A stretch of DNA of 19,686 nucleotides from the NCBI GenBank assembly GCA_964504285.1, contig CAZDDZ010000050.1, forward strand, positions 1 to 19,686, given 5' to 3'. The notes beneath the pieces were generated by a model, which did no database searches, was not told the DNA's origin, and saw only the letters and a list, made by a program, of their open reading frames with translations. Position 1 is the stretch's first letter; every line of letters starts with the position of its first letter. This document shows positions 6,792 through 14,263 of this stretch, one piece after another. A program made the translations under genes and the position numbers. The DNA comes from Pseudoflavonifractor sp964504285 (GTDB lineage Bacteria; Bacillota; Clostridia; Oscillospirales; Oscillospiraceae).

Positions 6792-6818
6792 GCCGCGCTT
6801 TTGCGGCAACTATTTTTT
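6792..6818 (+). terminator. Terminator-like hairpin between regulator and kinase
   Basis: GCCGC (6792-6796) pairs with GCGGC (6803-6807) around a GCTTTT loop, followed by a TATTTTTT run. The stem is short, so it may act as a partial terminator that lowers kinase expression relative to the regulator. Confidence 0.5.
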
Positions 6819-6828
6819 CTTTTAAAGC

Positions 6829-8295
6829 GTGGTGGTTGGTCTGAATTCTCTTTATAAGCGGCAATTTCTAATGATGGCGGGCATGATTTTAATTTCCTTT
6901 GCGCTCTTGGGCGCCGCCTTTATTACGCTTTCCTACCAGTACATTGTACGGGAAAAGCAGTCGACCCTGGAGCGCAACGCCCAGAGCGTGGCGGACTATA
7001 CCAGTCAGGCACTGACCCGCCCCGAAATTTTGGGCGGCGGGTTATCCAGCGACAGATATAAGCTCTACGTTACCTCGGTGGCGGACGTAGCGGATGCTTA
7101 TGTCCTGATCTGCTACCCCAGTGACACGGTGTATATTTCCTCCGGCCGGGAGCTTGCCTATGATATTGCGGGCCGCCAGCTCCCCGGTGATGTGGTGGCT
7201 CAGGTCAACAATGCCGGGGGCTACATCGGCATGACTACGCTGGGCGGTATTTTCCCCGAAAAACAGCTGGTCGCAGCCAGACCAATTTTAGTTAAAACGC
7301 TGGGCATGGACGGCTCTCTCTTGCAGCAGCAAGTAGGCACCGCCTTAGTGGTGGCCGAGGCATCAGCCATTACCGAGCTGTGGCGGGCCTTTGCCAACAT
7401 CTTTTTCTTCACCTCGGTGGTGGTACTCTGCATTGCGTTTATTACCACCAGCGTAACCTCTCTGCGCCAAACCAAACCCCTAAAGGAAATGGCCGAGGCC
7501 ACCCGCAAATTTGGTCACGGCGAGTTTGACATTCGGGTGGACGGCGGCGGACGGAAAGACGAGGTTGGCGAGCTGGCCGACTCCTTTAACGCCATGGCTG
7601 ATTCTCTGGCCAGGAGCGAGGCACGGCGCAGCGAGTTTGTGGCCAACATTTCCCACGAACTGAAAACCCCCATGACCACCATTGCCGGCTTTGCCGACGG
7701 AATTCTGGACGGCACCATTCCCCGCGAGAAGGAAACCGACGCACTCCAAACCATCTCCTCCGAGACCAGACGACTTTCCCGTCTGGTGCGGCGTATGCTG
7801 GACTTATCCCGGCTTCAGTCCGCCGAGCACGTGACCGCCCAGGAGCAGTTTGACGTATCCGAGCTGTTGGTGCGTGTTCTGGTGAGTCTGGAAACCAAAA
7901 TCAACGCACGGGGGCTGGACGTGGAGACCCACCTGCCTGACGAACCGGTGCTGGTCTGGGGCGACCCGGACGCGATTACCCAGGTATGCTATAATCTGCT
8001 GGATAACGCCATCAAGTTTTCTCGGGAGCAGGGTGTCATTACCCTCACGGTAGCCGCCAAGGGCGGCAAAGCTAACGTCTCGGTACGCAATGAGGGGGAC
8101 ACCATCCCGCCCCAGGAGCTCTCTATGCTCTTTGACCGTTTTCATAAGAGCGACAAATCCCGCAGCGAGGATCGGGAAGGTGTGGGCCTGGGTCTCTATA
8201 TTGTTAAAACCATTCTCAATAACCACAAAGAAAAAATTTCGGTCACCAGCCAGGAGGGTGTGACGGAATTTACCTTTACCCTGACTTCGGCATAA
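6829..8295 (+). CDS. Membrane sensor histidine kinase
   Basis: This 488-residue kinase is the partner of the upstream response regulator. Order: membrane helix 1 (about 15-38), an extracytoplasmic sensor domain of about 145 residues, helix 2 (about 188-210), HAMP (about 210-262), HisKA with phospho-acceptor His276 in ANISHELKTPMTT, and HATPase_c with N-box YNLLDNAIKFS, F-box FDRFHKSDKS and G2 box GVGLGLYI (451-458). The G1 box reads NEGDTIP, so the usual Asp is Asn, a common variation in clostridial kinases. The start is uncertain: GTG 6829 gives the listed protein, but no good ribosome binding site precedes it, and GTG 6832 or a CTG at 6841 (giving M-NSLYKRQF) are possible. The stop is 11 bases before htrA. 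The likely stimulus is envelope or secretion stress, by context. Confidence 0.94.
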   Translation: MVVGLNSLYKRQFLMMAGMILISFALLGAAFITLSYQYIVREKQSTLERNAQSVADYTSQALTRPEILGGGLSSDRYKLYVTSVADVADAYVLICYPSDTVYISSGRELAYDIAGRQLPGDVVAQVNNAGGYIGMTTLGGIFPEKQLVAARPILVKTLGMDGSLLQQQVGTALVVAEASAITELWRAFANIFFFTSVVVLCIAFITTSVTSLRQTKPLKEMAEATRKFGHGEFDIRVDGGGRKDEVGELADSFNAMADSLARSEARRSEFVANISHELKTPMTTIAGFADGILDGTIPREKETDALQTISSETRRLSRLVRRMLDLSRLQSAEHVTAQEQFDVSELLVRVLVSLETKINARGLDVETHLPDEPVLVWGDPDAITQVCYNLLDNAIKFSREQGVITLTVAAKGGKANVSVRNEGDTIPPQELSMLFDRFHKSDKSRSEDREGVGLGLYIVKTILNNHKEKISVTSQEGVTEFTFTLTSA

Positions 8296-8306
8296 CGGAG
8301 GCTTAT

Positions 8307-9605
8307 ATGCACCATACAAACTACTACGATACCTATCCCGGCTTCGCCCCCCCTTCCCTGCCGCCTGCGGATCTGCCCCCCCTCTCCCGCAGGGAGCGGA
8401 AGGCCCTGCGCAGACGCAAGGGCAAGCGGGGCAGCACGCGGACGGCCCTGCTGATTTTCGCCCTATTCCTCCTTGTGCTGGGCGGCTGTGTTACAGGCCT
8501 GCTGCTTTTAGGCCAAAATATCTCTGTTCTGGATGTTAGCGGTTCCTTTCCCTTTACTCCCCCCAGCTCCACGCAAGAACCCTATTACCCCTGGAGCGAC
8601 TTTTACGCCCAGCAGGAAAAGGGCCCCACCACCATTGAGCGTGCCCCCCTGGCTCAGGGCGTTTCCCTTACCCTTTCCCCCACCACAGGGGAAAAGCGTA
8701 CCTTTCAGGAGATTTACGATAAGTGCATTCCCTCCATTGTCAGCATCCGCACCTCCATTAAAAACAGCGGCTCCACCGGCACCGGCGTAATTCTCACCGA
8801 GGACGGCTACATTGTCACCAATTACCACGTCATTGAGGGCGGCTTCCGGGTGGATGTAGCGCTGGAAGATGGCCGGAGCTATCAGGCCCTGTTGGTGGGC
8901 GGCGACCAAACAAACGATTTGGCGGTACTGAAAATTGACGCTGCCGGTCTTACCCCGGCCGAGTTTGGAAGCTCCGATCTTCTTCGGGTGGGTGACCCCG
9001 CCCTTGCTATCGGCAACCCTCTGGGGGAGGAACTGCACGGCACTATGACCGAGGGCATTATTTCGGCCATTAACCGCAACGTGCGCAGTGACGGCAACAC
9101 GATGACCCTTCTGCAAACCAGCGCCGCCCTCAACTCCGGAAATTCCGGCGGCGCGCTGATTAATGCCTACGGCCAGGTGGTGGGCATTACCAACATGAAA
9201 ATGATGAGCGATTATAACACCATTGAAGGACTGGGCTTCGCTATTCCCTCCTCTACTACCAAGGCGGTGGTGGACGCCCTCCTTGCCGATGGTCATCTGG
9301 GTGGGCGTCCCACCATCGGCATTACCGGGTCGGCCCTCTCCTCGGAGGATGCCGAGCTGGGGGAACTGGTACCCGGCGTTTATGTGGCCACGGTGGATGA
9401 GAAATCTGACGCATGGACTCAGGGAATGCGGGCAGGCGATGTGATTACCCATTGCCAGGGAAACACCGTCACCTCGGTGGAGGACATCAACGCCATTAAA
9501 GAGGGCATGGTGGCCGGAGACAGCCTCTCCTTCACCGTCTACCGGGAGGGCGCATATATCGACATGGACGTGCTTCTCATGGAGCGGTATGAGCTGGATA
9601 ACTAA
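8307..9605 (+). CDS. htrA: HtrA/DegP-type membrane-anchored serine protease
   Basis: This 432-residue protease/chaperone degrades damaged proteins outside the membrane. A proline-rich, then strongly basic cytosolic N-terminus (to about 44) leads to one membrane helix (about 46-69), a low-complexity linker, a trypsin-like domain (about 130-325) and one PDZ domain (about 336-428). The catalytic triad is His174 (TNYHVIEGG), Asp204 (TNDLAVLKI) and Ser280 (NSGNSGGALI). The oxyanion-hole motif GNSGG is intact. The ATG at 8307 has GGAGG seven bases upstream and follows the kinase gene by 11 bases, so the three genes form one operon. Position with the two-component pair suggests it is the output and perhaps feedback regulator of that system, as for CssRS/HtrA. 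Identification is secure. Confidence 0.96.
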   Translation: MHHTNYYDTYPGFAPPSLPPADLPPLSRRERKALRRRKGKRGSTRTALLIFALFLLVLGGCVTGLLLLGQNISVLDVSGSFPFTPPSSTQEPYYPWSDFYAQQEKGPTTIERAPLAQGVSLTLSPTTGEKRTFQEIYDKCIPSIVSIRTSIKNSGSTGTGVILTEDGYIVTNYHVIEGGFRVDVALEDGRSYQALLVGGDQTNDLAVLKIDAAGLTPAEFGSSDLLRVGDPALAIGNPLGEELHGTMTEGIISAINRNVRSDGNTMTLLQTSAALNSGNSGGALINAYGQVVGITNMKMMSDYNTIEGLGFAIPSSTTKAVVDALLADGHLGGRPTIGITGSALSSEDAELGELVPGVYVATVDEKSDAWTQGMRAGDVITHCQGNTVTSVEDINAIKEGMVAGDSLSFTVYREGAYIDMDVLLMERYELDN

Positions 9606-9611
9606 AGACGA

Positions 9612-9639
9612 GGGGGCTGTTGCGGTTGCAACAGCCCTC
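9612..9639 (+). terminator. Hairpin after htrA, first copy
   Basis: GGGCTGTTGC (9614-9623), loop GGTT, GCAACAGCCC (9628-9637). The stem is strong but no T tract follows, unlike the copy at 9762-9790. It lies six bases past the htrA stop. Confidence 0.6.
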
Positions 9640-9761
9640 AGGCGGGCGGGTTCCTGTACGCGAAAGCGGGGGCTCCGCCCCCCTTTCACACTCTCCCCCC
9701 GCTCAAAATCCTTGACCCTTTAATATCCAATTTAAAAATGGTAGTTTTTCGACAAGCCGGT
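9640..9761. repeat. Inserted repeat element between two identical hairpins, includes dispersed repeat copy 2
   Basis: These 122 bases separate two copies of the same 24-base hairpin sequence. They contain a GC hairpin (AAAG at 9663-9666, GGGGGC 9668-9673 with GCCCCC 9677-9682, then C and TTT) and, at 9697-9755, the second copy of the repeat seen at the start of the window. No ORF is present. The arrangement looks like an element inserted at a terminator with duplication of the terminator hairpin. Confidence 0.55.
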
Positions 9762-9790
9762 GGCTGTTGCGGTTGCAACAGCCCTTTTTT
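9762..9790 (+). terminator. Intrinsic terminator of htrA operon, second hairpin copy
   Basis: GGCTGTTGC (9762-9770), loop GGTT, GCAACAGCC (9775-9783), then a C and six Ts. This copy has the T tract expected of a working intrinsic terminator. Confidence 0.88.
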
Positions 9791-9840
9791 CGTCTGCGCC
9801 GTGTCTTATCCGCCTGCTTGCGGGGGACGCCTGCTCTGCG

Positions 9841-9892
9841 TTTTCGCGCCGCTCCGGGTCTTAGCCCGCTGCTCTCGACGGCTCGGGCGCTT
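9841..9892. repeat. Diverged copy of the gap-region repeat
   Basis: From TTTTCGCGCCGCTCCGGGTC through the shared core TTAGCCCGCTGCTCTCGACG this matches the right half of the repeats at 5791-5845 and 5938-5991 with a few substitutions and one extra G. As at 5991, it ends shortly before the promoter region of a plus-strand gene. Confidence 0.75.
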
Positions 9893-9993
9893 CGGGGTCA
9901 AATTTTATGCAATCTTAAATTATTTTTTATGGCATTCCTTTCTTTTAACGGGTAAAATAGAGCAAAAGACATAAAAGAGAGTGGGGCTTGCCC

Positions 9994-12408
9994 GTGAGTG
10001 ACCAGCAAATTCAAGCCATAGAAAACGTGAACATAGACCCCCAAAAGGGGCTGACTGCCGCTCAGGCCGCCCAGCGTATGGCCGCCGGACTGGGTAACGC
10101 CCCGGTGGCGGCTCCCACCAAAACCGAAGGGCAGATTATCTTTGGCAATATTTTCACCTTTTTTAACCTGATCTTTGTCGTACTGGCGGCCTGCCTGATG
10201 CTGGTGGGCTCCTTCCACAACATGCTCTTTCTGTTTATAGCCATTGCCAACACCCTTATCGGTATCGTGCAGGAAATCCGCTCCAAGCGGGTGATTGACA
10301 AGCTGAAGCTGCTTAACGCCCCCAAGACTACCGTGGTGCGGGACGGTGAGACATGTTCCATCGCCACAGAAGCGCTGGTGCGGGACGATGTTGTGGTGTT
10401 CACCGCCGGTAATCAGATTCCTGCCGACGCGGTGGTGCTCACCGGAGAGGTACAGGTCAATGAGGCCCTCCTCACCGGAGAGCCGGACGCCATTATCAAA
10501 ACCCACGGCGGGGCACTTCTTTCGGGCAGCTTTGTGGTAGCAGGCACCTGCCGGGCGGTGCTCACCCATGTGGGTGCCGATTCCTACGCCGCCAAGCTTA
10601 CCCTAGAGGCCAAAAAGGGTCACGCGATACAGAAATCCGAGATGATGCGCTCTCTGGACCGTCTCATCCGCTTCATCGGCATTGCTCTTATTCCCATGGG
10701 ACTGGCTCTTTTTTGCAAGCAGTTTTTCTTTTTGGAGTCCGGTTTGGTCAGTTCAGTCACCTCCACGGTAGCCGCCCTTATCGGCATGATACCCGAGGGA
10801 CTGTATCTGCTCACCAGCGTGGCACTGGCGGTGTCGGTGCTGCGTCTGGCGCAGAAAAAGACCTTGGTACACGAAATGAGCTGTATCGAAACCCTCGCTC
10901 GGGTCGATGTGCTCTGCGTGGATAAGACGGGCACTATTACCGAGCCGGGTATGCAGGTGGCAGGCTTGGTGTTTCTGGATGAAAGCCGTTTTCCCGAACG
11001 CGCGGTGGAGAGCGCCCTCAATGCCATTTATGCCGCCACCCCGCCGGAAAACGACACAGGGCTAGCCATGGCCGCCCGGTTCGGACAGGGGTCGAGCTGG
11101 AAGGTTCAGCGGGCGGTTCCCTTTACCTCCGCCACCAAGTGGAGCGGCGTAACCTTTTTTGACCATGGCTCCTATGTAGTAGGCGCGCCTGAATTTGTAA
11201 TGGGTACCCGCTACGAATCCCTGCGGGAACAGGTAGAGCTTTACTCTGCCCAGGGGGAGCGGGTGCTCCTGCTGGCAAAATACGAGGGCAGCTTTGACGG
11301 CAGCACGCTGAGCGGTGCCCTGGCCCCCATGGCGCTGGTGCGCATTGCCAATAAAATTCGGGCTGAGGCTCCTGATACCTTCCGGTATTTTGCCCGTGAG
11401 GGGGTCGCCATTAAAGTTATTTCGGGGGATAACCCGCTCACTGTTTCCCAGGTGGCCCAGCGGGCGGGAATTCAGGCGGCAGACGCCTGGGTAGACGCAA
11501 CCACCCTTAAAACCGACAGCGACATTGCCGCTGCCGTTAATAAATACACTGTCTTTGGCAGAGTGACTCCCAATCAGAAGCGGAAATTTGTGGGGGCGCT
11601 TAAGGCGGCGGGCCATACGGTAGCCATGACAGGGGACGGCGTAAACGACGTGTTGGCCCTGAAGGACGCAAACGTAGGCATTGCCATGGCCTCAGGTGCC
11701 GATGCCGCTTGTCAGGCTGCCCAGCTGGTGCTCCTCTCCTCCGACTTTTCCGCCCTCCCCTCCGTGGTATTGGAGGGGAGACGGGTTATCAACAATATTC
11801 AGCGGGCCGCTTCCCTGTTTTTGGTGAAAAATATTTTTTCCTTTTTCCTTGCCCTCATCACTATTTTTGCAGGCAGTATGCCCTACCCTCTTCAGCCCCT
11901 CCAGCTCTCCCTGGTGGGCGCCCTTACCATCGGCGTACCCTCCTTCTTTCTCGCGCTGGAGCCCAATCACGCACTGGTACACGGGGCATTTCTTCACAAT
12001 GTACTGAAAAAGGCCTGTCCGGGCGGGTTTACTAACCTCTTTCTCGTGCTGGGGGTGGAGCTGTTCGCTTTTGCTTTCAGCTTTAGCGGGGAGGAGCTGT
12101 CCACCCTGGCCTGCATGCTCATCGCCTTTAACGGCCTGATTATTCTTTATCAGGTCTGCAAGCCTTTTGACTGGAAGCGGCGAATCCTGTGGCTGGCTAT
12201 GTCGGCGGCTATGGTTATAGCGGTGGTTTTCCTGGGTAATTTCTTTTTTCTGGTGCCCCTGTCCCTTCAGACCGGACTGGTCTTTGTGACCCTTCTGCTG
12301 TTGGGTCACCCCTGCCAAAAGCTAATTTTAAAATTTATGCGTTTTTACTCTCACCTAAAAAACCGCATTGTTACCCAACACAGACCCCAGGCGCCGAAGG
12401 GGAGCTGA
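9994..12408 (+). CDS. P-type cation-transporting ATPase, CtpE/Exp7-like
   Basis: This 804-residue membrane pump has the complete P-type core: actuator motif LLTGEP (159-164), PEGL in helix 4 (267-270), phosphorylation motif DKTGTIT with Asp310, hinge motif TGDGVND (546-552), and membrane helices near 50-90, 225-285 and a C-terminal cluster from about 610. The N-terminal pattern GLTAAQAAQRM and IVQEIRSKRVIDKLKLL match the CtpE/Exp7 group, known in mycobacteria and streptococci and linked there to calcium; no heavy-metal CPC motif or N-terminal metal domain is present. The start is GTG 9994 with GGGG seven bases before; the in-frame TTG at 9988 has no room for a binding site. A possible -10 TAAAAT is at 9953-9958 with no good -35. 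It ends 20 bases from the convergent birA stop. Ca2+ or another divalent cation is a family-based inference. Confidence 0.92.
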   Translation: MSDQQIQAIENVNIDPQKGLTAAQAAQRMAAGLGNAPVAAPTKTEGQIIFGNIFTFFNLIFVVLAACLMLVGSFHNMLFLFIAIANTLIGIVQEIRSKRVIDKLKLLNAPKTTVVRDGETCSIATEALVRDDVVVFTAGNQIPADAVVLTGEVQVNEALLTGEPDAIIKTHGGALLSGSFVVAGTCRAVLTHVGADSYAAKLTLEAKKGHAIQKSEMMRSLDRLIRFIGIALIPMGLALFCKQFFFLESGLVSSVTSTVAALIGMIPEGLYLLTSVALAVSVLRLAQKKTLVHEMSCIETLARVDVLCVDKTGTITEPGMQVAGLVFLDESRFPERAVESALNAIYAATPPENDTGLAMAARFGQGSSWKVQRAVPFTSATKWSGVTFFDHGSYVVGAPEFVMGTRYESLREQVELYSAQGERVLLLAKYEGSFDGSTLSGALAPMALVRIANKIRAEAPDTFRYFAREGVAIKVISGDNPLTVSQVAQRAGIQAADAWVDATTLKTDSDIAAAVNKYTVFGRVTPNQKRKFVGALKAAGHTVAMTGDGVNDVLALKDANVGIAMASGADAACQAAQLVLLSSDFSALPSVVLEGRRVINNIQRAASLFLVKNIFSFFLALITIFAGSMPYPLQPLQLSLVGALTIGVPSFFLALEPNHALVHGAFLHNVLKKACPGGFTNLFLVLGVELFAFAFSFSGEELSTLACMLIAFNGLIILYQVCKPFDWKRRILWLAMSAAMVIAVVFLGNFFFLVPLSLQTGLVFVTLLLLGHPCQKLILKFMRFYSHLKNRIVTQHRPQAPKGS

Positions 12409-12428
12409 TACCGACCGCGTCTGCGGCC

Positions 12429-13169
12429 TTATTCCGCGTACCCCCAGAGTCCCCGGACAGAGACCTCCCCTGCGGTGACAGTTTCCGCTGTACCGTCGGG
12501 GTAGGCCACCATAAGGCCAAAATCCTCGTTCAAGTCTTTGGAAAAGCCTGGACGCACGCCCTCTGGGTGAAGCACCCGTACGGGCTGATTCAGCGTTAAG
12601 CAATTTGTTCGGTAGCGCTTCCAATATTCCTCCCGCTTGGCGGGAAAGTCGCGGTACATGTTTCCCAGTGCCTTCAGAACGGCATGAGCCAGCTCCCCGG
12701 CCGAGGGGGCTTTGCCCAGCTGGGCAGCCAGGGAGGTAGCAACGGGCGCCAGCTGGGGGCCAAAGTCGGTTTCCGTCTGGGTGAGGTTGATGCCAATCCC
12801 CAGCACCAGGGTTTCCCCCACTCCCTCGGTCAGAATTCCGCCCAGCTTTTTGCCCCCAAGCACCAGATCGTTGACCCACTTTATACCGGGGCGCACGCCG
12901 CAGAGCTTTTCCACACTGTCCGCCGCCGCCACAGCCGCCCAGGCGGTAAGCCACAGCCGTTCCCGTGGTGTACATTGGGGCTTTAGCAGCACCGAGAGAT
13001 ACATTCCCTTGTCCGCCGGGGAGGAAAAGCTTCGTCCCACACGTCCCCGCCCCTGGGTCTGGCACCGTGCCAGCACCGCCAGCCCCTCCGCCGCGCCTTG
13101 GGCGACCCGGCGCTTTATCTCATCATTGGTGGAGTCCACCTGCAATAATTCTGTCAGCTTCCAATCCAT
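12429..13169 (-). CDS. birA: Biotin-[acetyl-CoA-carboxylase] ligase, no DNA-binding domain
   Basis: This 246-residue cytosolic enzyme activates biotin with ATP and attaches it to carboxylase biotin-carrier proteins. The catalytic domain shows DSTNDEIKRR (12-21), the biotinyl-AMP loop GRGRVGRSF (40-48), KWVNDL (97-102) and GGKKLGGILTE. A C-terminal SH3-like domain ends in TAGEVSVRGLWGY. The N-terminal helix-turn-helix of regulatory class II BirA is absent, so it cannot repress biotin genes by itself. The ATG at 13169 is preceded by GAGGG. It is divergent from the biotin transporter gene bioY, with 198 bases between, which links biotin use and uptake. On the minus strand a TAGAAT -10 is visible at 13221-13216 without a convincing -35. 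Confidence 0.96.
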   Translation of the reverse strand: MDWKLTELLQVDSTNDEIKRRVAQGAAEGLAVLARCQTQGRGRVGRSFSSPADKGMYLSVLLKPQCTPRERLWLTAWAAVAAADSVEKLCGVRPGIKWVNDLVLGGKKLGGILTEGVGETLVLGIGINLTQTETDFGPQLAPVATSLAAQLGKAPSAGELAHAVLKALGNMYRDFPAKREEYWKRYRTNCLTLNQPVRVLHPEGVRPGFSKDLNEDFGLMVAYPDGTAETVTAGEVSVRGLWGYAE

Positions 13170-13306
13170 GGCGGGTATCCCTCTCTCTTTTTTGACATAA
13201 CAGCTGTTTTTTGATATTCTACCATAAATTTCATTTGCGCCGAAATATGCCGGCGGCGCGTTCCGCGCGGTTATAAAAATTACAGTGCCTCGTCACAACG
13301 TGCCAA

Positions 13307-13331
13307 AAAATAACTGCTTTGCAGTTATTTT
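13307..13331. promoter_or_regulatory. AT-rich hairpin in the bioY leader
   Basis: AAAATAACTGC (13307-13317), loop TTT, GCAGTTATTTT (13321-13331): a perfect 11-bp inverted repeat ending in TTTT, 36 bases before the bioY ATG. It could be an operator, an attenuator or a terminator-like structure. It does not match the BirA or BioR operator forms I know. Confidence 0.45.
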
Positions 13332-13367
13332 ATCGCAACCTGCCGCTGCAATGCAAGGAGAGATACC

Positions 13368-13910
13368 ATGAATACACGTACCCGGGGCCTAATTTTAGCC
13401 GCGCTTTTCGCCGCTCTGACCGCGGTGGGCAGCTTTATCCGCATCCCGCTTGGCGCTATGGCCTTTACCATGCAGTTTTTCTTTACTGCCATGGCAGGGC
13501 TTCTCCTTGGCCCCACTTGGGGGGCGCTGTCCCAAATTGTCTATATTGTGCTGGGCCTGGTCGGATTGCCTATTTTTGTTGCCGGGGGCGGCATTGGTTA
13601 TGTCTTTCAGCCCAGCTTCGGCTTTTTGCTGGGGCTACCTCTAAGTGCTTGGGTGGTGGGCAAACTGGCCGGGAAAGAAGGGCGCTTCGGCCGTGTCTTT
13701 GCCGCCTGCGTGGCAGGTTTGTGCGTGCTCTATTTTGTGGGGCTTCCCTATATGTACGGTATTTTCAATCTGTATCTCGGCAAGCAGATGTCCCCCCTAG
13801 CCGTGGTGCAGGCGGGCATGCTGATTTACCTGCCCGGTGATTTTCTCAAAATTCTGGTGGTGGCTCTGCTGGCAAGACCCACAGTGGTTGCCCTGGCGCA
13901 CTACCGTTAG
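13368..13910 (+). CDS. bioY: Biotin transporter BioY (ECF transporter S component)
   Basis: This 180-residue integral membrane protein has about six hydrophobic helices and the BioY hallmarks: LFAALTAVGSFIRIP near the N-terminus, LLLGPTWGALSQIVYIVLGL, and the glycine-rich GLPIFVAGGGIGYVFQPSFG followed by LLGL. BioY binds biotin at the cytoplasmic membrane and works alone or with the shared EcfAAT energising module; no ecfA or ecfT gene is in this window. The ATG at 13368 has AAGGAG seven bases upstream. The gene faces away from birA, giving a biotin locus without biosynthetic genes, which suggests that at least here biotin is taken up rather than made. An inverted repeat in its leader may regulate it. 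Confidence 0.95.
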   Translation: MNTRTRGLILAALFAALTAVGSFIRIPLGAMAFTMQFFFTAMAGLLLGPTWGALSQIVYIVLGLVGLPIFVAGGGIGYVFQPSFGFLLGLPLSAWVVGKLAGKEGRFGRVFAACVAGLCVLYFVGLPYMYGIFNLYLGKQMSPLAVVQAGMLIYLPGDFLKILVVALLARPTVVALAHYR

Positions 13911-13938
13911 CATAACTTCCCCCCTCGTCCCATATACA
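13910..13938 (+). promoter_or_regulatory. Candidate sigma-E type sporulation promoter for yabP
   Basis: GCATAAC (13910-13916), 14 bases, CATATAC (13931 on) resembles the mother-cell sigma-E form (KMATATT, 12-14, CATACAnT). It lies 33 bases before the yabP start. In Bacillus subtilis yabP and yabQ are sigma-E dependent, which supports the call, but the -10 match is partial. Confidence 0.45.
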
Positions 13939-13970
13939 TGTACAAACCATGGGAAAGGCAGGGGGTCATA

Positions 13971-14258
13971 ATGCCCTACGAAGAAAAAAAGCTTCGTCCC
14001 GAAGCGCCCCACCACTTGATTTTAGAGGGGCGGGAGCAGCTTTCTGTCTCCGGCGTTGAGGAAGTGGAGAGCTTTGACGAAAATCAAATCGTGATGTACA
14101 CCAGCAAGGGTGCCCTTATTGTCCGGGGGGAGGGGCTCCACATTGAAAAGCTGAGCTTGGACGGCGGCGACTTAATGGTAGAGGGAAGCATTGACAGTCT
14201 TACCTACGAGGAAAGCCAGCGGGATAAGGGCGGACTCTTTGCCCGTCTATTTCGGTAG
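13971..14258 (+). CDS. yabP: Sporulation protein YabP
   Basis: This 95-residue protein matches the YabP family in size and pattern: HHLILEGREQLSVSGVEEVESFDENQ... then a glycine-containing beta-rich stretch (HIEKLSLDGGDLMVEGSID) and the ending GGLFARLFR. In Bacillus YabP acts in spore formation together with YabQ. No signal peptide is present; the protein is soluble. The ATG at 13971 has AGGGGG upstream; an upstream in-frame ATG at 13938 lies inside the putative promoter and is rejected. It is five bases before yabQ, so the two are co-transcribed. It marks the organism as a spore former. Confidence 0.92.
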   Translation: MPYEEKKLRPEAPHHLILEGREQLSVSGVEEVESFDENQIVMYTSKGALIVRGEGLHIEKLSLDGGDLMVEGSIDSLTYEESQRDKGGLFARLFR

Positions 14259-14263
14259 GCCGA

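Noticed and set aside
12409..12428. A terminator between the P-type ATPase and birA
   Set aside because: Only a 4-bp stem (CCGC/GCGG) is present with no T tract; support is too weak.
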